From NCBI GenBank assembly GCA_031553805.1, contig JAVBLC010000002.1, positions 267,287 through 331,286 on the forward strand: 64,000 nucleotides of DNA, read 5' to 3'. Origin of the DNA: JAITVB01 sp031553805 (GTDB lineage Bacteria > Bacteroidota > Bacteroidia > Bacteroidales > Rikenellaceae). Of the stretch, positions 42,389 to 49,975 are shown in pieces; the stretch's first letter is position 1, and each line of letters opens with the position of its first letter. Both the position numbers and the translations under genes were made by a program. The notes under the pieces were generated by a model. It saw only the letters and a program-made list of their open reading frames with translations, was not told the DNA's origin and did no database searches.

Positions 42389-44029
42389 TTAGATCCAGGC
42401 CTTGATATCCTCTTCGACAGTCGAGATGCCGCCGATGCCAAAGTTCTCGACCAACACCTTGGTTACGTTGGGCGACAGGAAAGCGGGCAACGTCGGACCG
42501 AGGTGGATGTTTTTCACCCCCAGGCTCAGCAGCGCCAACAACACGATCACCGCTTTCTGCTCATACCAGGCGATGTTGTAGACGATCGGCAGATCGTTTA
42601 CGTCTTTCAATCCGAAAGCGTCCTTGAGCGCCAGGGCGATCACCACGAGCGAATAGCTGTCGTTGCACTGCCCGGCGTCGAGTACGCGCGGAATACCGCC
42701 GATGTCGCCCAGCGGCAACTTGTTGTAGCGGTACTTGGCGCAACCGGCCGTCAGGATCACCGTGTCGCCGGGCAACGCCTGCGCAAAGTCGGTGTAGTAG
42801 CCGCGCGATTTCATCCGTCCGTCGCAACCGGCCATCACCACGAATTTTTTGATGGCGCCTGATTTCACGGCGTCGACTACTTTGTCGGCCAGGGCCAGGG
42901 TCTGGGCGTGGGCAAATCCGCCGATGATCTCTCCTTTTTCGATCTCAACGGGCGGGGCGCACTTTTTTGCGTGTTCGATGATCACCGAAAAATCTTTCTT
43001 GCCGCCTTCGGTGCGGTTGCCGATGTGGACGGCGCCGGGCAAGCCTGCCGAACCGGTGGTGTAGATGCGGCCGGTGTAGCCCGCGTCTTTCAACGGCGGC
43101 ACGATGCAGTTGGTCGTGAAGAGGATCGGCCCGTTGAATGATTCGAACTCCTCGCGTTGCTTCCACCAGGCATTGCCATAGTTCCCGACGAAATGCGGAT
43201 ACTTTTTGAACGCCGGATAATAGTTGGCCGGAAGCATTTCGCTATGAGTATAAATATCAACCCCCGCGTTGGCGGTTTGTACTAAAAGTTCTTCGAAGTC
43301 TTTGAGGTCGTGGCCGCTCACGAGGATGCCCGGACGGGTGCCCACGCCGATATTGACCTTCGTGATTTCGGGATTGCCGTAGGCCGAGGTGTTGGCTTTG
43401 TCCAACAGGGCCATTGCCTTGACGCCGCACTCGCCAACGCCCAGCACGAGCGACACCAGTTCGTCGGCGCCGATGTCGTGACGGCTCACTTCGGCCAGCG
43501 CGTTTTCGAGGCATTCGTAGATAGCCTCGTCTTCGTGGCCCAGGTTGAGGGCGTGCTTGGCGTAAGCCGCTGCCCCCTTCACCCCGTAGATGACGAGCTG
43601 CTTGAGCGAACGCAGGTCTTCGTTCGGTTCGGCGAGTACCCCTACGGTCGCGGCTGCGGTTTCATATGTTTCGGGGGAAACGAAAAACGTTACCTCATCC
43701 ATCGCCGGCAGAACGATGCCGTGTTTTTCGGCCGTGCCGATCAGTACGTTCTTGTTGGCCAGTGCCGCGCCGATGCGGGCCTTGATCGCTTCGTCGTCGA
43801 AGTTGGCGTTGGTGATCGTGCAGAACAGCGCATCGAGGATGGCCCGGCTTGTCGCCCGGTCGGCCACTCCCTTTTCGCGCAGGGCGCGGTTCACGACTGC
43901 TTCGCCGCGCACCACGTAAAGCAACAGGTCCATCAATCCGGCCGTCTGCGGCTCCTTGCCGCAAACTCCCCTGACCGTGCAACCGCGATTGCCGGCCGTT
44001 TCCTGGCATTGAAAACAAAACATGCTCAT
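42389..44029 (-). CDS. hcp: Hydroxylamine reductase / hybrid cluster protein
   Basis: 546 residues from ATG 44029 (MSMFCFQCQETAGNRGCTVR). The N-terminal Cys motif holds the iron-sulfur cluster (C-x2-C...C...C). The hybrid-cluster ligands lie in EHGIV-type, GVGECGVKAMALLDKA, NCIVPP, GCAKYRYNKLPLGDIGGIPR and LDAGQCNDSYS segments. Hcp reduces nitric oxide or hydroxylamine in anaerobes under nitrosative stress. It is co-oriented with a ferredoxin-like gene upstream and divergent from a Crp/Fnr regulator. Confidence 0.96.
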   Translation of the reverse strand: MSMFCFQCQETAGNRGCTVRGVCGKEPQTAGLMDLLLYVVRGEAVVNRALREKGVADRATSRAILDALFCTITNANFDDEAIKARIGAALANKNVLIGTAEKHGIVLPAMDEVTFFVSPETYETAAATVGVLAEPNEDLRSLKQLVIYGVKGAAAYAKHALNLGHEDEAIYECLENALAEVSRHDIGADELVSLVLGVGECGVKAMALLDKANTSAYGNPEITKVNIGVGTRPGILVSGHDLKDFEELLVQTANAGVDIYTHSEMLPANYYPAFKKYPHFVGNYGNAWWKQREEFESFNGPILFTTNCIVPPLKDAGYTGRIYTTGSAGLPGAVHIGNRTEGGKKDFSVIIEHAKKCAPPVEIEKGEIIGGFAHAQTLALADKVVDAVKSGAIKKFVVMAGCDGRMKSRGYYTDFAQALPGDTVILTAGCAKYRYNKLPLGDIGGIPRVLDAGQCNDSYSLVVIALALKDAFGLKDVNDLPIVYNIAWYEQKAVIVLLALLSLGVKNIHLGPTLPAFLSPNVTKVLVENFGIGGISTVEEDIKAWI

Positions 44030-44070
44030 AGTAAAGTCTTTTAAAGTTCGTTTAATTGAATCACATATCA

Positions 44071-44970
44071 TTACGGTGTCACCGTAGCGACCCATTCTTC
44101 GTTGACTATCTCGCCGCGTACCGAGAGCACGATGACTTTCACCGGCACGTTGCGCGTGGCCTTTTGGCGTGCGGCTTCGGCGATGCGCACCAAGCCCCCG
44201 CAGCAGGGTACTTCCATAATGACCACGGTCAGCGTGTCGATCTTCGCCAGGTCGATCATTTCGGCCAGTTTGTCGATGTACGACGGGATGTTGCTGTCGA
44301 GTTTCGGACAGGCCACAGCCAGCATTTTCCCCTTGAGGAATCTGTTGTGAAAATCGCCCGCGGCGAAAGCCGTGCAGTCGGCCGCCAACAGCAGGTTTGC
44401 TCCCTGCAAAAAGGGGGCCGCGGGATTCAACAGGTGCAACTGCACCGGAAACTGCCGCAACTGCGAAGGTTGGGGCAGGAGAGGGGCAAACCCTTGCGCT
44501 GCACCGGCCGAGGCAAACCCGCTTCCGGCCGCCATCGGAGCCTTTTCGTCCCGCAGGTCGCGCATCATCGATCCCGGGCAGCCGCAGGCCAGCGGTTTTT
44601 CGTCTTCCTGAATTTTTTCCATATTGATTTTGATGTCGTGTCGTTCGAGGTATTCGAGCCCCTGGCGCAGCAATTCCGTTTCGCCGTGCTCTTTCAGGTG
44701 GCGTAAGTGGGCCGTGATCACCCCCTCGCCCTTGGGGGCCAGGCGTTCCATGACGGCTACTTCGTCATAAGGCTCCGCCTCGCGCTCTTCCAAGGTGATC
44801 GCCCCCACCGGGCAATCGCCGATGCAGGCGCCCAGCCCGTCGCAATAGAGTTCACTTACCATCACGGCCTTGCCGCCGATCAGTTGCAGGGCCCCTTCGT
44901 GGCACCCGCTCACGCAAGCCCCGCAGCCATTGCACCGGGCTTCGTCTATTTTAATGATTGTCCGTTTCAT
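44071..44970 (-). CDS. 4Fe-4S ferredoxin-type protein, hcp partner
   Basis: 299 residues from ATG 44970. Two ferredoxin clusters: CNGCGACVSGCHEGA and CDGLGACIGDCPVGA (the second with Leu instead of Cys in one spacer, still four Cys overall). Further Cys motifs (ACGCPGS, VPCCGG, LAADCTAF, VACPKLD) suit an electron-transfer protein. It lies 41 bp upstream of hcp, and such a protein is a usual neighbour of hcp in Bacteroidales; it probably supplies electrons. Confidence 0.88.
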   Translation of the reverse strand: MKRTIIKIDEARCNGCGACVSGCHEGALQLIGGKAVMVSELYCDGLGACIGDCPVGAITLEEREAEPYDEVAVMERLAPKGEGVITAHLRHLKEHGETELLRQGLEYLERHDIKINMEKIQEDEKPLACGCPGSMMRDLRDEKAPMAAGSGFASAGAAQGFAPLLPQPSQLRQFPVQLHLLNPAAPFLQGANLLLAADCTAFAAGDFHNRFLKGKMLAVACPKLDSNIPSYIDKLAEMIDLAKIDTLTVVIMEVPCCGGLVRIAEAARQKATRNVPVKVIVLSVRGEIVNEEWVATVTP

Positions 44971-44991
44971 GTTTTCCGCTTTTTTATAGTG

Positions 44992-45050
44992 CAAAATTAC
45001 AGCCCCTGTTCGGTGGAATTTGACACATTTGTTGCATTTTAGTATATTTG
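44992..45050. promoter_or_regulatory. Divergent promoters of hcp operon and regulator
   Basis: Plus strand: TTTG (45019-45022), 20-bp spacer, TATATTTG (45043-45050) for the regulator gene. Minus strand: TAATTTTG (44999-44992) for the ferredoxin/hcp operon, with no TTG at the -33 position, as expected if an activator (the adjacent regulator) is needed. Confidence 0.65.
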
Positions 45051-45066
45051 AGGAAAATTATTGACG

Positions 45067-45741
45067 ATGGACTACGCCGCATTGACAAAGACCGCCTTGT
45101 TCTCGGGCATAAGCGCAGACGAGATCGCCGCCCTGCTCGAAGAGTTTTCGATCGGGGAAATCCGCGTGAAAAGAGGAAAAATACTGGCCGAGCAGGACGA
45201 ACCGTGCAACCGCCTGATCATTCTGCTCACCGGTTCGGCCAAGGGCGAGATGAGCGACCCATCGGGGAAGATCGTCAAGGTCGATGAGATCGAGGCACCC
45301 AACCCGCTGGCGATCCTCTTTCTGTTCGGCCCCGAAAACCGTTTCCCGGTGACGGCCACGGCCACCGGCGACGGCACGGCGATCGTGATCCCCCGATCCG
45401 TGGTGCTGAAAATGCTCTCACGCAACGAAACGCTGCTGAAAAATTTTCTGGATATTTCGGCCACTTTCGCTGCCCGCCTGAGCCGGAAGCTACACTTTAT
45501 GTCGTTTCGCACGATCCGGCAGAAGGTGGCGATGTATCTGTTGGAGCTGGCCAAAAAGTCAGGGTCGGACACCGTGCGCCTCGACCGTACCCACACCTCG
45601 CTGGCCGAATATTTCGGCGTGTCGCGCCAGGCGCTCGAACGTGAGATGAAGGCAATGGCCGCCGAAGGATTTATTGCTACGAAAAGCAAGGAGATAACGA
45701 TAATCGAAAAACAAAAACTTGCCCGGTTGATCAGCTTCTGA
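45067..45741 (+). CDS. Crp/Fnr-family regulator, probably HcpR-like
   Basis: 224 residues from ATG 45067. Residues 1-140 are the cyclic-nucleotide-binding-type effector domain (LAEQDEPCNRLIILLTGSAK, ILFLFGPENRFPVTATATGD). Residues 145-220 form the winged helix (RQKVAMYLLELAKKSGSDTV, HTSLAEYFGVSRQALEREMK). Divergent from hcp, which HcpR-type Crp/Fnr proteins activate in response to nitric oxide in Bacteroidota. Cognate role is inferred from position. Confidence 0.9.
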   Translation: MDYAALTKTALFSGISADEIAALLEEFSIGEIRVKRGKILAEQDEPCNRLIILLTGSAKGEMSDPSGKIVKVDEIEAPNPLAILFLFGPENRFPVTATATGDGTAIVIPRSVVLKMLSRNETLLKNFLDISATFAARLSRKLHFMSFRTIRQKVAMYLLELAKKSGSDTVRLDRTHTSLAEYFGVSRQALEREMKAMAAEGFIATKSKEITIIEKQKLARLISF

Positions 45742-45939
45742 GTGCCATGGACAACGTCCCGTGCGAAATCCGCGGCCGGCTTTCGGATGTGAAAATCGAG
45801 ACAGGCTACTTTGGCTGCCGGACGATCTATTTTCGTTCGTATAGTTCTTAGATTGATATTAAAAAATTTTATAATCTTCACCGGGCCTATCCCTTGAATC
45901 ATTCCAACGTATTTCTCTGTAATCAGGAAATCAGACACG

Positions 45940-46692
45940 ATGTCCTCTGTAAAGATTATTGTCCATCCCGACTATGCCCATCTCGAGGCATTCGTCCGTT
46001 CCATCCCCGAGCGTACCACGCCCAGCGGTCAGATGCTGCATTGCGGTCGGAACAGCATTGAAAAGGTGACGGCGCCCGACGGTACTACGCTGGTGGTGAA
46101 ACGGTATAAAAAACCGACCATGGTCAACCAGCTCGTCTACTCAGGCCTGCGTTGGAGCAAACCGCGGCGTTCTTATGAATTCGCCCTGCGCTTCCAGGAA
46201 TATGGTATCCGCACGGCCGATCCCGTAGCTTGTATCGAGGTGAAAAAGCACGGGGTTTTCCACACCGGCTACTACATCTCCCGGTTCATTTCCGACCGCC
46301 TGCTCTCGCAGGTCGACGCCTGCGACTCGATCGAGCGCGAAGCCGTGCTGCGTGCCTTTGCCCGCTTCACGGTCGACCTCCACCAGAAGAAGGTCAAACA
46401 CGGCGACTACAACCCCAATAACGTGTTGTTCCGCTACGAGGACGGCGATTACCGCTTTTTGCTGATCGACATCAACCGGGTGCAGTTCCGGACGTTGTCT
46501 AAACGCGATTGCGCCAACGAGTTCCGGCGGTTGTTCGACCGCCAGAACCTGGTCGTCATTGCCGGGCAATATGCCCTGCTGCGGGGTTGGAATCCAGATG
46601 TTTTCTGCGCCACGGTGCTGCTTCATCGCGGCATCGACCTGCGTGGCAGATTCAAAAAGGTGCTCCATTTCATCACCGGTCGCAAATCATAA
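45940..46692 (+). CDS. Lipopolysaccharide kinase (InaA/Kdo-kinase-like)
   Basis: 250 residues with a protein-kinase-like fold. GRNSIEKVTAPDGTTLVVKR contains the nucleotide-binding strands and Lys. HGDYNPNNVLF is the catalytic loop (HGDxxxxN) and LLIDINRVQF the metal-binding Asp. It matches the InaA/WaaP-type LPS kinases, which phosphorylate Kdo or core heptose. Cytoplasmic. Monocistronic. Confidence 0.87.
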   Translation: MSSVKIIVHPDYAHLEAFVRSIPERTTPSGQMLHCGRNSIEKVTAPDGTTLVVKRYKKPTMVNQLVYSGLRWSKPRRSYEFALRFQEYGIRTADPVACIEVKKHGVFHTGYYISRFISDRLLSQVDACDSIEREAVLRAFARFTVDLHQKKVKHGDYNPNNVLFRYEDGDYRFLLIDINRVQFRTLSKRDCANEFRRLFDRQNLVVIAGQYALLRGWNPDVFCATVLLHRGIDLRGRFKKVLHFITGRKS

Positions 46693-46789
46693 CAGTCTTC
46701 TCTCGAAAGTTGTTGTGAGAAAAGATTTTCGTCGCTGATTTTCGAAAATTTCCCGAAAAGGGTTATATTTACACGAAAGCCCTTGAGCT

Positions 46790-47080
46790 ATGGACACAGG
46801 AAGAAAGTTGGTGATCGGCATCGTTGTACTGGCATCCGTTATTGTGGCGATGTTCCTCAATTTCGGACTGATCGAGCATACCATCATTTCTGATTCCTGT
46901 TACTACCACACCCACGACACTAACTGGTTTTTCAATCTGTTTTATTATTTCCCCTCGTTCGAGAACGGTCATCCCTTCCCGACATGGTTTAATTTTATCC
47001 TGACGCTGGCCGTCGGGGTAGGCGTCGGGCTTTTTGCGGGGTGCAAACTGGTCGGAAAGAAGCCCCCCCCGGCCGAATAG
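46790..47080 (+). CDS. Small two-helix membrane protein
   Basis: 96 residues. Two hydrophobic stretches: about 6-22 (KLVIGIVVLASVIVAMF) and 66-88 (FNFILTLAVGVGVGLFAGCK). Between them is a His/Tyr/Phe-rich loop (CYYHTHDTNWFFNLFYYFPS) that could bind a metal or haem. No family recognised. Followed by a terminator, so it stands alone. Confidence 0.6.
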   Translation: MDTGRKLVIGIVVLASVIVAMFLNFGLIEHTIISDSCYYHTHDTNWFFNLFYYFPSFENGHPFPTWFNFILTLAVGVGVGLFAGCKLVGKKPPPAE

Positions 47081-47151
47081 ATGTAAAAAGCCGTACATCG
47101 GTCTCCTCCGCGTGCGAAATTTGACAGCTTTTATCATAGAAAGAATATAGC

Positions 47152-47178
47152 CCGTCCTGTTTCAGGGCGGTTTTTTTG
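47152..47178 (+). terminator. Intrinsic terminator
   Basis: CCGTCCTG - loop - AGGGCGG with one G-U pair, then TTTTTTT. Ends the small membrane-protein gene. Confidence 0.75.
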
Positions 47179-47239
47179 TATTGTGCAATCACCTGGGTTT
47201 TCCTCGGGTTTATTTTGTGTAAGATATACTTACTTGACT

Positions 47240-47254
47240 GTAAAATATTTTTAC
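47240..47254. promoter_or_regulatory. Candidate upstream activator site (palindrome)
   Basis: GTAAAA (47240-47245), TAT, TTTTAC (47249-47254): a 15-bp palindrome about 60 bp upstream of a -24-like element. Position and form suit an NtrC-type activator such as the one encoded at 60037. Confidence 0.45.
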
Positions 47255-47310
47255 AAGTTGTTTAGTCTCACAGTTTGTTAATTTGCTGATTATTAGTTAA
47301 TAAAAAGTTC

Positions 47311-47359
47311 TGGCACAGTGATCGTTTAAAAATGCGTAAACAGTATTCAATCGATCACT
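47311..47359 (+). promoter_or_regulatory. Candidate sigma-54 promoter and leader hairpin of the export operon
   Basis: TGGCAC (47311-47316) is a perfect -24 element; the -12 position reads TCGT (expected TTGC), so the match is partial. AGTGATCG (47317-47324) pairs with CGATCACT (47352-47359), which ends at the ATG at 47360, so the palindrome could hide the ribosome entry site. Confidence 0.45.
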
Positions 47360-48712
47360 ATGAAATACGCCTTAATTTTGATTTTATGCCTGACGGCCGG
47401 GTGGCTCCGCGCACAGGAAACCCCTGTAGCCGGTGGCTGGACGCTCGAAGCGTGTATGCAGTACGCCGTTGAACACAGTCCCCAGACCGCCACCCAGGAA
47501 GCCCGCAATGCGATCCACCGCGAAAATTATCGCGAGGCGATTGCCAGCCTGATGCCCTCGGTGAGTGCGCAGACCAACGCCTACTTCAACTTCGGACGCG
47601 GGCTCGACGTCGACAACACCTATAAGAACATCAACTCGCTCAGCAACAACTACAGCCTGGGCGGTTCGCTCACCCTGTTCGAGGGGCTTTCGGGCATCAA
47701 CCGGGTGAAGATGGAGCGGGTCAACCGGCTGATGGGCCGCCACGAGTTCGACACGCAGCGCGATATGCTGGCCTACGCCGTGATGGAGGCTTTCGTCCAG
47801 GTGCAATACTACCGCGAAGCTGCGTCGCTGGCCGCCGAACAGTTGGCCGAGAGCGAAAGCAATCTGGCGCAGACCCGCCGGATGGCCGAGGTCGGCCTGA
47901 AAGGTTTTCCGGACGTAGCCGAAATGGAGGCTAAGCAGGCTGCCGACCGTTATAACCTCACCCGCCAGCAGAACCTGTTGCAGGTGGCGGTCATCGTCCT
48001 CAAGGAAAAGATGAATTTCCCGGTTGAGGAAGAACTTGCCGTGGGTGAATATATCCCTGACGAACCGGTCGGTAAAACCACCCGCACAGCCCTCGATATT
48101 TACGAGGAGGGGCTCGATGTGCTACCCCAGGCACTGGCGGCCGAATCGGCCCTCGACGCGAGTCAGCTCGCTTACCGCGCTACCCGTGGTAGTCTGTGGC
48201 CTGCTCTGTCGATGGGCGCCGGCATCTCGACCAACTATTTTCAATACCGCAACCAGGATAACTCGACGACCCTGCCGTACTGGGACCAGTTCCGCGAGAA
48301 GCGGGGCGAATACGTCAACTTCACGTTGTCGATCCCCATTTTCAACGGTCTGCGCCGCTCGTCGAGCGTGCGCCGCAGCCGCTACCAGGTCGAGATTGCC
48401 CGTAACCAGCGCGACGAAACCCTGCGCAGCCTCTACGGCGAGATCGAACAGGCGGTAGCCGACATGAACGGCTTGGCCGACGAATATACCCAGGCCCACA
48501 AGCAGGCCGAGTCGGCCGCCACGGCCCACAACGTCAACCAGCGCAAATACGAAGAGGGGCTGGTGAGCGCCCTCGAACTTCACACTTCGTCGAACCGCTT
48601 GCTGTCGGCCCGCATCGAGGAGCAATACGCCCGCCTGCGCTACCACCTCAAACAACGCCTGGTCGAGTACTACACCGGCCGCCCCTTTATCGAAACGAAT
48701 AATCAGGAATAA
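47360..48712 (+). CDS. TolC-family outer-membrane efflux protein
   Basis: 450 residues with signal peptide (MKYALILILCLTAGWLRA). It shows the internal duplication of TolC: long coiled helices (EAAEQLAESESNLAQTRRMA-type segments; AAESALDASQLAYRATRGSL) and strand pairs (VSAQTNAYFNFGRGLDVDNT; NFTLSIPIFNGLRRSSSVRR). It forms the exit channel with the adaptor encoded 2 bp later. First gene of the operon. Confidence 0.93.
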   Translation: MKYALILILCLTAGWLRAQETPVAGGWTLEACMQYAVEHSPQTATQEARNAIHRENYREAIASLMPSVSAQTNAYFNFGRGLDVDNTYKNINSLSNNYSLGGSLTLFEGLSGINRVKMERVNRLMGRHEFDTQRDMLAYAVMEAFVQVQYYREAASLAAEQLAESESNLAQTRRMAEVGLKGFPDVAEMEAKQAADRYNLTRQQNLLQVAVIVLKEKMNFPVEEELAVGEYIPDEPVGKTTRTALDIYEEGLDVLPQALAAESALDASQLAYRATRGSLWPALSMGAGISTNYFQYRNQDNSTTLPYWDQFREKRGEYVNFTLSIPIFNGLRRSSSVRRSRYQVEIARNQRDETLRSLYGEIEQAVADMNGLADEYTQAHKQAESAATAHNVNQRKYEEGLVSALELHTSSNRLLSARIEEQYARLRYHLKQRLVEYYTGRPFIETNNQE

Positions 48713-48714
48713 CC

Positions 48715-49965
48715 ATGGATACGATCATTGAAAAGAAAAAAGGAATTCAGAAAAAACACATTCCTTACCTGGCCGGAGGCGCTCTCTTGCTGTTAGCCTT
48801 GCTCTGGCTTATTTTCGGAAATCATGCCCCGAAGATGGGGGTTGAGCAGGCGCGGATCACCGTATCCGAGGTGACCCGGGGCGAGTTCAACGATTATATG
48901 CGCGTCAGCGGCCAAGTGCAACCGATCTCGGTGATCCAGCTGAGCGCGGTCGAAGGCGGCGTCGTGGCCGAGAAACGGGTCGAGGAGGGGGCGTTCGTGC
49001 GCCAGGGCGATGTGATCGTGCGGCTGACCAACTCGATGTTGAGCCTCAACATTCTCGAAAGCGAAACCCGCCTGGCCGAACAGCAGAACAACCTTCGGAA
49101 TACACAAGTAGTAATGGAGCAGGAGCGCCTGAACCTCCGCAAAGAAAAACTGCAACTCGACACCGACGTGCAGCGCAAACAGCGCAAGTACGAGCAATAC
49201 CAACGCCTTTACGACGAAAACCTCTGCTCGAAAGAAGAGTTTCTGACGGCGAAAGAAGACTACGAATTTGCGGTCCAGACCCGCGACCTGGTGGTCGAAC
49301 GCCAGAAGCAGGACGAAGCCTACCGCCGCATCCAGGTCGGCAACATGGAAGAGAGTCTTCAGAATATGCGCGAGAACCTGTTATTGGTCCATAAGCGGGT
49401 TGACGATCTCGACATCAAGGCGCCGGCCGACGGCCAATTGGGGCTGCTCGAAGTTGAAATGGGCCAGTCCGTCGGGTCGGGAACGCGCATCGGCCAGATC
49501 AGCGTACTCTCCGACTACAAGGTCGAAGCGATGATCGACGAACACTACATCGACCGCGTGGTGCAGGACCTCGAAGCCACGTTCGAACGCCAGGACAAGA
49601 ATTTCTCGCTCCGTGTGCGCAAGATTTTTCCTGAAGTGCGTAACAATCAGTTCAAGACCGAATTCGTCTTTACCGGCGAACGCCCTGACAACATCCGCGC
49701 CGGCCAGACTTATTATATTAATCTCCAGTTGGGGCAGCCGACCGAATCGGTGTTGATCCCGCGCGGGACGTTCTACCAGACCACGGGCGGCAAGTGGATC
49801 TTCGTCGTCACGCCCGACGGCAGCCGCGCCGTGCGCCGCGAGATCACGATCGGCCGCCAGAACCCTGCTTACTACGAAGTGACCTCGGGCCTCGAACCGG
49901 GCGAAAAAGTGGTCACCTCGGGCTACGAAAACTACGGCGACGCACAAGAACTCATTTTGAAATAA
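48715..49965 (+). CDS. HlyD/MacA-type periplasmic adaptor
   Basis: 416 residues. One N-terminal membrane segment (about 18-38, IPYLAGGALLLLALLWLIFG), lipoyl-like half (EGGVVAEKRVEEGAFVRQGD), long coiled hairpin (LAEQQNNLRNTQVVMEQERL) and barrel/membrane-proximal domains (ITIGRQNPAYYEVTSGLEPG, EKVVTSG). It links the inner-membrane ABC complex to TolC. Confidence 0.93.
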   Translation: MDTIIEKKKGIQKKHIPYLAGGALLLLALLWLIFGNHAPKMGVEQARITVSEVTRGEFNDYMRVSGQVQPISVIQLSAVEGGVVAEKRVEEGAFVRQGDVIVRLTNSMLSLNILESETRLAEQQNNLRNTQVVMEQERLNLRKEKLQLDTDVQRKQRKYEQYQRLYDENLCSKEEFLTAKEDYEFAVQTRDLVVERQKQDEAYRRIQVGNMEESLQNMRENLLLVHKRVDDLDIKAPADGQLGLLEVEMGQSVGSGTRIGQISVLSDYKVEAMIDEHYIDRVVQDLEATFERQDKNFSLRVRKIFPEVRNNQFKTEFVFTGERPDNIRAGQTYYINLQLGQPTESVLIPRGTFYQTTGGKWIFVVTPDGSRAVRREITIGRQNPAYYEVTSGLEPGEKVVTSGYENYGDAQELILK

Positions 49966-49975
49966 TCCACCCATC

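Noticed and set aside
45747..45851. 34-codon frame after the Crp/Fnr gene
   Set aside because: It has an ATG close to the preceding stop but no similarity or ribosome-site evidence; kept as unannotated sequence.
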